The translations under genes and the position numbers were made by a program. A stretch of 64,000 bases of DNA. Origin: Nectonema munidae. Its lineage: Eukaryota; Nematomorpha; Nectonematoida; Nectonematidae. Under the pieces are notes generated by a model. That model worked only from the letters and a program-made list of their open reading frames with translations. It did no database searches and was not told the origin of the DNA. Position 1 is the stretch's first letter, and every line of letters begins with the position of its first letter. Below are positions 59,203-64,000 of this stretch, piece after piece. Where the stretch lies: assembly GCA_030549495.1 (NCBI GenBank), contig JAUIRK010000070.1:74501-138500 (forward strand). Reading direction: 5' to 3'.

Positions 59203-59620
59203 TTTAACCCCTAGGACACGTTCATGTCGAATCAACATTTTTCAAACCTTTTTATACCTAAATTTCCATTTTTCCCTTTGAAAAAAGTTTTGTTTCCAAA
59301 AATAACCCCCTCAAACTTGAAGTATTTTTTCTAGTAACACGGAATTTTTTTTTGATTATTTAGTTGTTTTTTCTGTACCCATAAGACACGTTCATGTCGA
59401 ATCAACATTTTCACTCTTTTTTAAAACTAAATTTCCATTTTTCTCAAAAAAACGTTAGTTTACAAAAATAATGCCCTAAGCTTAACATATTTTTAGTGTA
59501 GGTTTGCTATGGGATAGAACATAAATTTTTTTTGTTTATTTTGTATTTTCTGTACCTATGAGACGCGTTCATGCCGAATCAATATTTTTGTGGTCTATCA
59601 AAAGCAAAGTTTTTCACTAA
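59203..59620. repeat. ~172-bp tandem repeats at a piggyBac terminus
   Basis: GACACGTTCATGTCGAATCA recurs at about 59215, 59386 and (diverged) 59560, a period of 171-174 bp. Each copy is followed by AAATTTCCATTTTT-type sequence. The first copy directly follows TTAACCCCTAGGACACG at 59205, a plausible piggyBac end with its TTAA target. The array therefore looks like subterminal repeats of the element encoding the adjacent transposase relic. Confidence 0.65.
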
Positions 59621-59751
59621 CCCTCATACTCTTTTCATTTTTAACACATTTTATCTTTATGGGTGAAAATTAACCCATGTTTTTTTATGTTTTAAAATGC
59701 ACTAAAGCAAATTTATTTATTGAAACACAATACTAGAAATCACAATATTAA

Positions 59752-61334
59752 TTACAAACATTTATTACAAAAAAACAAAGTATTTTTATGCTCCGCATAA
59801 AAATTTTTACATTTTGCACATTCGGAATAGGCTTTTCGATTTTTTCCTACCAACAAAGAACAGCGAACTCCTTTGGACAGTTTTCTTTTAGTTTGTCTTA
59901 AAGATGCAAAAAACTCTTGCGTCTCTCTAATATTTGCTACAAGAGAACGCGAAGAACTTCCTCTTGGGAGACGTGGTCTTTTTAGAATTTCTTTTTGGAC
60001 TAAGTTTTTTCCTATTTCTTCTAAAAAAGACATATTTTAAAGAGTTTTTCCTTAAAAATTACTTGAATGTAAAGCTAGGCGGCGAAGTTCTTTCTTATCA
60101 TAAAGAGGTAAAAATGTTTTAGTCGAGCGCACCGTTCCCACAATTGTCAACTTTTTTTCATCAATTGGATTGCGAGGTTGTAAGAAGTAAAAAAGTTATC
60201 GCAAACAAGATACCCTCCTTTGAGGTTTTGAACTAAATCAAAAACAACTCGTTGTCCTTGGTTTTTTTGGGATCATCGAAGCGCAACACTCGAGTTATTG
60301 TTTCAAACGTCTTTTTTGACATGGTAGCTTTAAAAATTGCTCTTCCAATATCATCATCCCATAAATTATTCAGAGATTCCCCATATGAACGAAAAACTCC
60401 AGCTAAAATCAAAATACCAATGTATGCTTTCAAAGTGACTTCATCTACATCAGTCCATTTATCTTTGTAAATACATTTTCCTTCAAGGTTCGTATTATAA
60501 ATAACAATTTTCATCAATGAAAAATTAAAACAATAATCAAATGAATCCATAATATTTGAAATAAACTTTTTAGTAAATTTTGTTACTCAACTTTACCATG
60601 AATAATATTTTCAGCTCTAAATTTACCTTGAAGATTTGGAATATCTTTCTTAAGGCTTTTTGGGATCAAAATTTTTTAGAAGGCAGTCATCTCTAAATGT
60701 AACTAGCTGTTCATAAATAGTCACTGTGGAGTTGAAGCGTCTCGTTTTTCTTTCTCATCAAAACGTAAAAAAACATGGATGAGAGTAAACATATCTCGAC
60801 CAATACAAGCTTCCAAAAAATAACTCTGAAACTTTTGTTTTTTGATCGCCATTTTGACCCAAATAAATCAACGCTCCAAAATAGGATAAAAGGTGGTGCA
60901 CACTGAAGAATTTGTTTGAATGAAGTAAATGTATATATTTTGGACTTTAAGATATGAAATTTTAATAAAAAAAATAATGATCGAATAAAAAAGAGTCTAT
61001 CTTACTTATAATTGGCTTCCATTTTGTGTAATGTTTTTGAATAAATGAAAGAAACGAATTCAAAATCAAAAAATAACCTGAAAAGCGATTAAATATTCTT
61101 TGTATTTTTAGTTGAACCCTTGGGACCGGGAGGTTCCAACACAATATTTCTAATGTTTAATCTTTCAGGCCTTCCCGTTCCATGACGTTTTGGCTGTTTA
61201 GAATACTCTGTCAAATCTGGAGCCACTAGCATTTCATCAAGCATTTCATCTTCACTCGTAAAAGAAGATAAAAAAGTTTCGGTATGGAAACTATCAGTAG
61301 AGGAGTATGTAGAAAAGGAAGACGAAGAAGACAT
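59752..61334 (-). pseudogene. piggyBac transposase relic with internal deletions
   Basis: The minus-strand order is: an acidic Ser-rich N-terminus (61334-61089, MSSSSSFSTYSSTDSFHTET); then 60550-60233, with WTDVDEVTLKAYIGILILAG and TFETITRVLRFDDPKKTKDN, the piggyBac N-terminal block; then GGYLVCDNFFTSYNLAIQLM (about 60215-60155), holding the DNFFTS catalytic Asp. Last is 60033-59752, with KGVRCSLLVGKNRKAYSECA and KCKNFYAEH...FFCNKC, the Cys-rich C-terminal domain. The DEQ-type Asp block and the last-Asp region between these parts are missing, so at least two internal deletions occurred. It cannot be active. Confidence 0.85.
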
Positions 61335-62300
61335 AATGAAGAGAAAAAATCAAAACCCAGTTGCAATAAGAAAATCAAGACTGATTAAACCAAAGTTGTA
61401 GGCAGCAGAGTGAAGAAATTGATGTAAGGGTATTGCGGCATAAAGATTTTCAATCACTCATCATGCTTGGAATTTTACTATTGTTGGCAACCAAAAACGA
61501 CTTTGCAAACAACACAGAGAATCGTAATGTATATGTACTAGAGAAGATTTCAATTATACAGATGGATACTGTTTGTTGCATGATTTATATCAATACAATG
61601 CGATAAACAAAATTGTTCACTCTCAACAAATATAAATAAATAATTGAGCATATCGTTCTCAAGGTCAAGCTTACTATCACAAAAAAAAGCTATCAGAACG
61701 TTCGTTGGTGGGAGAGATGAGTAACCTGCGTTGCACATTCATATCACCATTTGTTGGATAATAAAACAAAAGAATATATTTCCAAAAAAAGATATAAGTA
61801 ACAGTTTTATATAACATAATGATGAGAAAATTTTAAAATTATCATAGATGGCATTAATTAGATATCAAAAAACTTTGTGAAAAATTTTTCGATTCTAATT
61901 TTTTTGTTTAAATAGGAAAATTAAGGATGTTTGGCATTAAACTATGAAATCCTTAATTTTTAACTTTAAAAGGAATGAAAATTGTCATAGAGTCCGTCAT
62001 CCGTGTTACAACTTATATGTCCGTCAAGCGAGGGTTACTCGTATAAATTGTTCTATTTCGACTTTCTCAGTGTAGAGTGAGAAAACCAGTTATGTGTTTC
62101 TGAAATCAAAAATTCAAGTTTCGAGGTAAGCTTTGTGAACAAGATCGCGATACTGATAATAATTGAATTGAATGACATACGCATCTTGATAGTATTAAAT
62201 GAGGTGGTTCTTTTTTTTAAATGCTGAAATGTTGCTTTTTTATGGTCTAACATGGGTAATCCAAATTTTTTCACCCACAATGAGTCTTCATAGATATTTT
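61335..62300. other. Sequence between two piggyBac relics
   Basis: No clear motif. It may contain the decayed N-terminal part of the plus-strand piggyBac relic that follows. No TTAA terminus could be assigned. Confidence 0.4.
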
Positions 62301-62309
62301 TTTTTTAAC

Positions 62310-62820
62310 TAGATTTTTGTGTTTTGATGACCGAGAAACTCGTAATGCAAGATGGGTTAATGATCGATGGGCTGCTTTTAGAGAAGTTTTTGAAAATTTT
62401 AATTATAGTTACGATCGCTGGCTTAAACCCGATGAATCCCTTACTTTAGAGTTTAGACGAAACTTTGTATGCTAGTCGTGTTGGTATGGTATTAATTTTA
62501 ATGTATCTAACCCAAAAAAGCCTTCAAAATACGGTCTACTTTTCAAATCTATAAATTCAGTAAGATATTCTTTTCCTTTTTTCATCGTTTGCTATTCCGA
62601 AAAACCATAAAGTGGAGAAGGAGAATATTGTTTTCTTGGGTCATCGGCAATCGTAAAATCAATGGTTTCACGATTGCCTGCATATTTATCTTTGAGAGGC
62701 CGAAATTTAACCATTGACCGTTTGTATACCTCTATAGAACTAGTTGATTGGCTGTATAAAAAGGATGAACTATAGTCGGTACGATAGACAAAAGAAGAAA
62801 AGTTATTCTGCAAAGTATAT
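62310..62820 (+). pseudogene. piggyBac transposase relic, plus strand
   Basis: Plus-strand fragments: FDDRETRNARWVNDRWAAFR, EVFENFNYSYDRWLKPDESL (about 62320-62445), the R..DK.AA.R and catalytic-Asp-adjacent block. They are followed by NPKKPSKYGLLFKSINSVRY (from about 62508) and LRGRNLTIDRLYTSIELVDW (from about 62691), the block normally reading DN(F/Y)FTS, here DRLYTS. A stop interrupts between them and further stops follow. The sequence differs from both minus-strand piggyBac relics, so it is a separate lineage. Confidence 0.8.
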
Positions 62821-63409
62821 AAAGTTTAGATAATAGAGATGAATTTTTTTATAAGTTTTGTTGGGATATAGATAGAGATTTTTTATCAATTCATAGTTTG
62901 TCCTCTATCTCATTCTAAACGGAGGGATTTTGTCAGGTAGGGCTTTTGTCGTCTATACACGTCCTTTTTTGTATTACTCCAATATTAAAATCAAATTTAT
63001 GGCTTGTGTTAATACTAGCTCTAATATTAAAATCAAGTTTTTGTGTTTAAAAGAGAGGGGGGGGGGGGGGTTCTGTCCTCTTTCTCATTTTGAGAGAAGG
63101 GATAGAAAATCAAAAAATGGACAGTTGCCGCTTTTTCTTATCTATTAGATACGGCGAGAGTAAATGCAACTACTATATTTGCTTTAATGAGAAAAGCCTC
63201 TACAGAATCCTTGTTTTGTATTTAATTAATTTCATTAAAAAAAATCACCTCATTGATTCGGTATAAAATCCCATTTTTATTTCTATATCATTTTCAGTTA
63301 TATTTTCTTTTTTTGCAATTTTGTTTTGCCTACTTATAATTCTATTTGTTCTGTGACAAAATATATTACATATATAGCTACGTATACGTATTTAATCATC
63401 AAGTCCTTT
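62821..63409. other. Intergenic, no gene recognised
   Basis: Contains a G-run at about 63057-63070. A short frame at 62930-63148 spans it and is unlikely to be real. ATTAAAATCAA-type strings are duplicated near 62985 and 63025. Confidence 0.45.
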
Positions 63410-64000
63410 ATTTCAGTTGATGTCAATCATTTTTTGACAGGTATGATTAATTTTTATAAAAAATAAACATCACTGTTGGATTAAGCCTACTTGAAAATGG
63501 GTACATATGTGTAAAACACCTGATTTGCAAATTTGATTCACGCTTACAAGTATTTTCAAATTCTAAATCCAAAAACAATCTATAATTGGAATTGGCATTA
63601 TTCATTTGTTATAAATATGTGTGTCAGATTTTAGATGTAAACCGCAAATTTTGTTTTTGGGAACACTTTTTAGAAGTGAACCACAAATTTATTTTACACT
63701 TATAGGTAATTTTGAATCCAAATGCGAAAACAATCTATAAATGAAGTTGACATTGTTGATATGAAAATGCGTTTATTTCATGTAAAATTCGAATGAATGT
63801 TCTCGAAGACAGATTTTAGAAATAAACCACAAATTTGTTTCACATTGATTAACATTTTCAAATTCTAAATGGAAAAATAATCTATAAATGAAATTTGCAT
63901 TGTTGATTTGATATGAAAATGTGTATATTCCATTTAAAATTTGAATGAATGTTTTCAGAGACGGATTTTAGAAGTAAATGGCAAGTTTGTTACACACTTA
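63410..64000. repeat. Satellite 1 and 2 related sequence at the window edge
   Basis: 63415-63520 is an inverted-orientation match to array 1 (CCTACTTGAAAATGGGTACA, CATTTTTTGACAGGTATGAT). From 63525 onward units like those of array 2 appear in direct orientation (GATGTAAACCGCAAATTTTG, AATGCGAAAACAATCTATAA), with a period of about 150 bp. It is probably another copy of the 12887-16692 element family, rearranged and truncated by the window end. Confidence 0.65.

Noticed and set aside
59934-60122. Plus-strand 62-codon ORF
   Set aside because: Antisense to the piggyBac C-terminal domain.
62592-62813. Minus-strand 73-codon ORF
   Set aside because: Antisense to the piggyBac DRLYTS region, which carries the recognisable motifs on the plus strand.

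Overview
This is AT-rich, intron-bearing metazoan DNA. The gene families and transposon mix suggest an arthropod, possibly a crustacean, but no single marker proves the taxon. Most of the window is transposon-derived. Nearly all long open frames are shadows or relics, and the real host genes are small exons under strong splice signals.

Two host genes can be rebuilt from exons. The first is a plus-strand seven-transmembrane receptor-like gene of three coding exons (44185-44966, about 48797-48973, 50263-50389). All splice phases agree and give about 361 residues. TM6 and TM7 lie in exons 2 and 3, and several class A GPCR switch residues are replaced (DRY reads NDF, NPxxY reads NSIEA). The second is a minus-strand LSM3 gene (U6 snRNA-associated Sm-like protein) of at least three phase-0 exons between 55442 and 54074. 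Its first coding exon is not firmly located. One unidentified internal exon (37110-37270) and a weaker exon candidate (19472-19737) are also present.

Layout: 1-3490 holds one small TTAA-flanked MITE. 3491-7798 is a BED-finger hAT transposon with a perfect 8-bp target duplication; a Mutator-like element (4512-6519) split its transposase at a conserved motif. 11591-17600 is a satellite-rich block in which a 3.8-kb TTAA-flanked element carrying two unrelated ~150-bp tandem arrays sits inside an older relative. 17624-23986 has a tRNA-derived SINE, a piggyBac relic and a LINE tail cut by another insertion. 23987-34583 contains two copies of a ~2.2-kb composite repeat. The second copy received a 2.13-kb hAT element; the first preserves the uninterrupted site. 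A LINE reverse-transcriptase relic (27170-28200) lies between them. 34629-34847 is a 5'-truncated LINE insertion. 35-42 kb is intergenic with small MITEs, a LINE tail and the unidentified exon. 42460-42940 is a sharply GC-rich island. 44-50.4 kb is the receptor gene, whose first intron holds two hAT relics. 54-55.4 kb is LSM3, with a MITE in one intron. 59-62.8 kb has two piggyBac transposase relics in opposite orientation. The right edge enters more satellite repeat.

Family assignments rest on recognised motifs, not on database searches. Transposon boundaries are best supported where target-site duplications and inverted termini agree.
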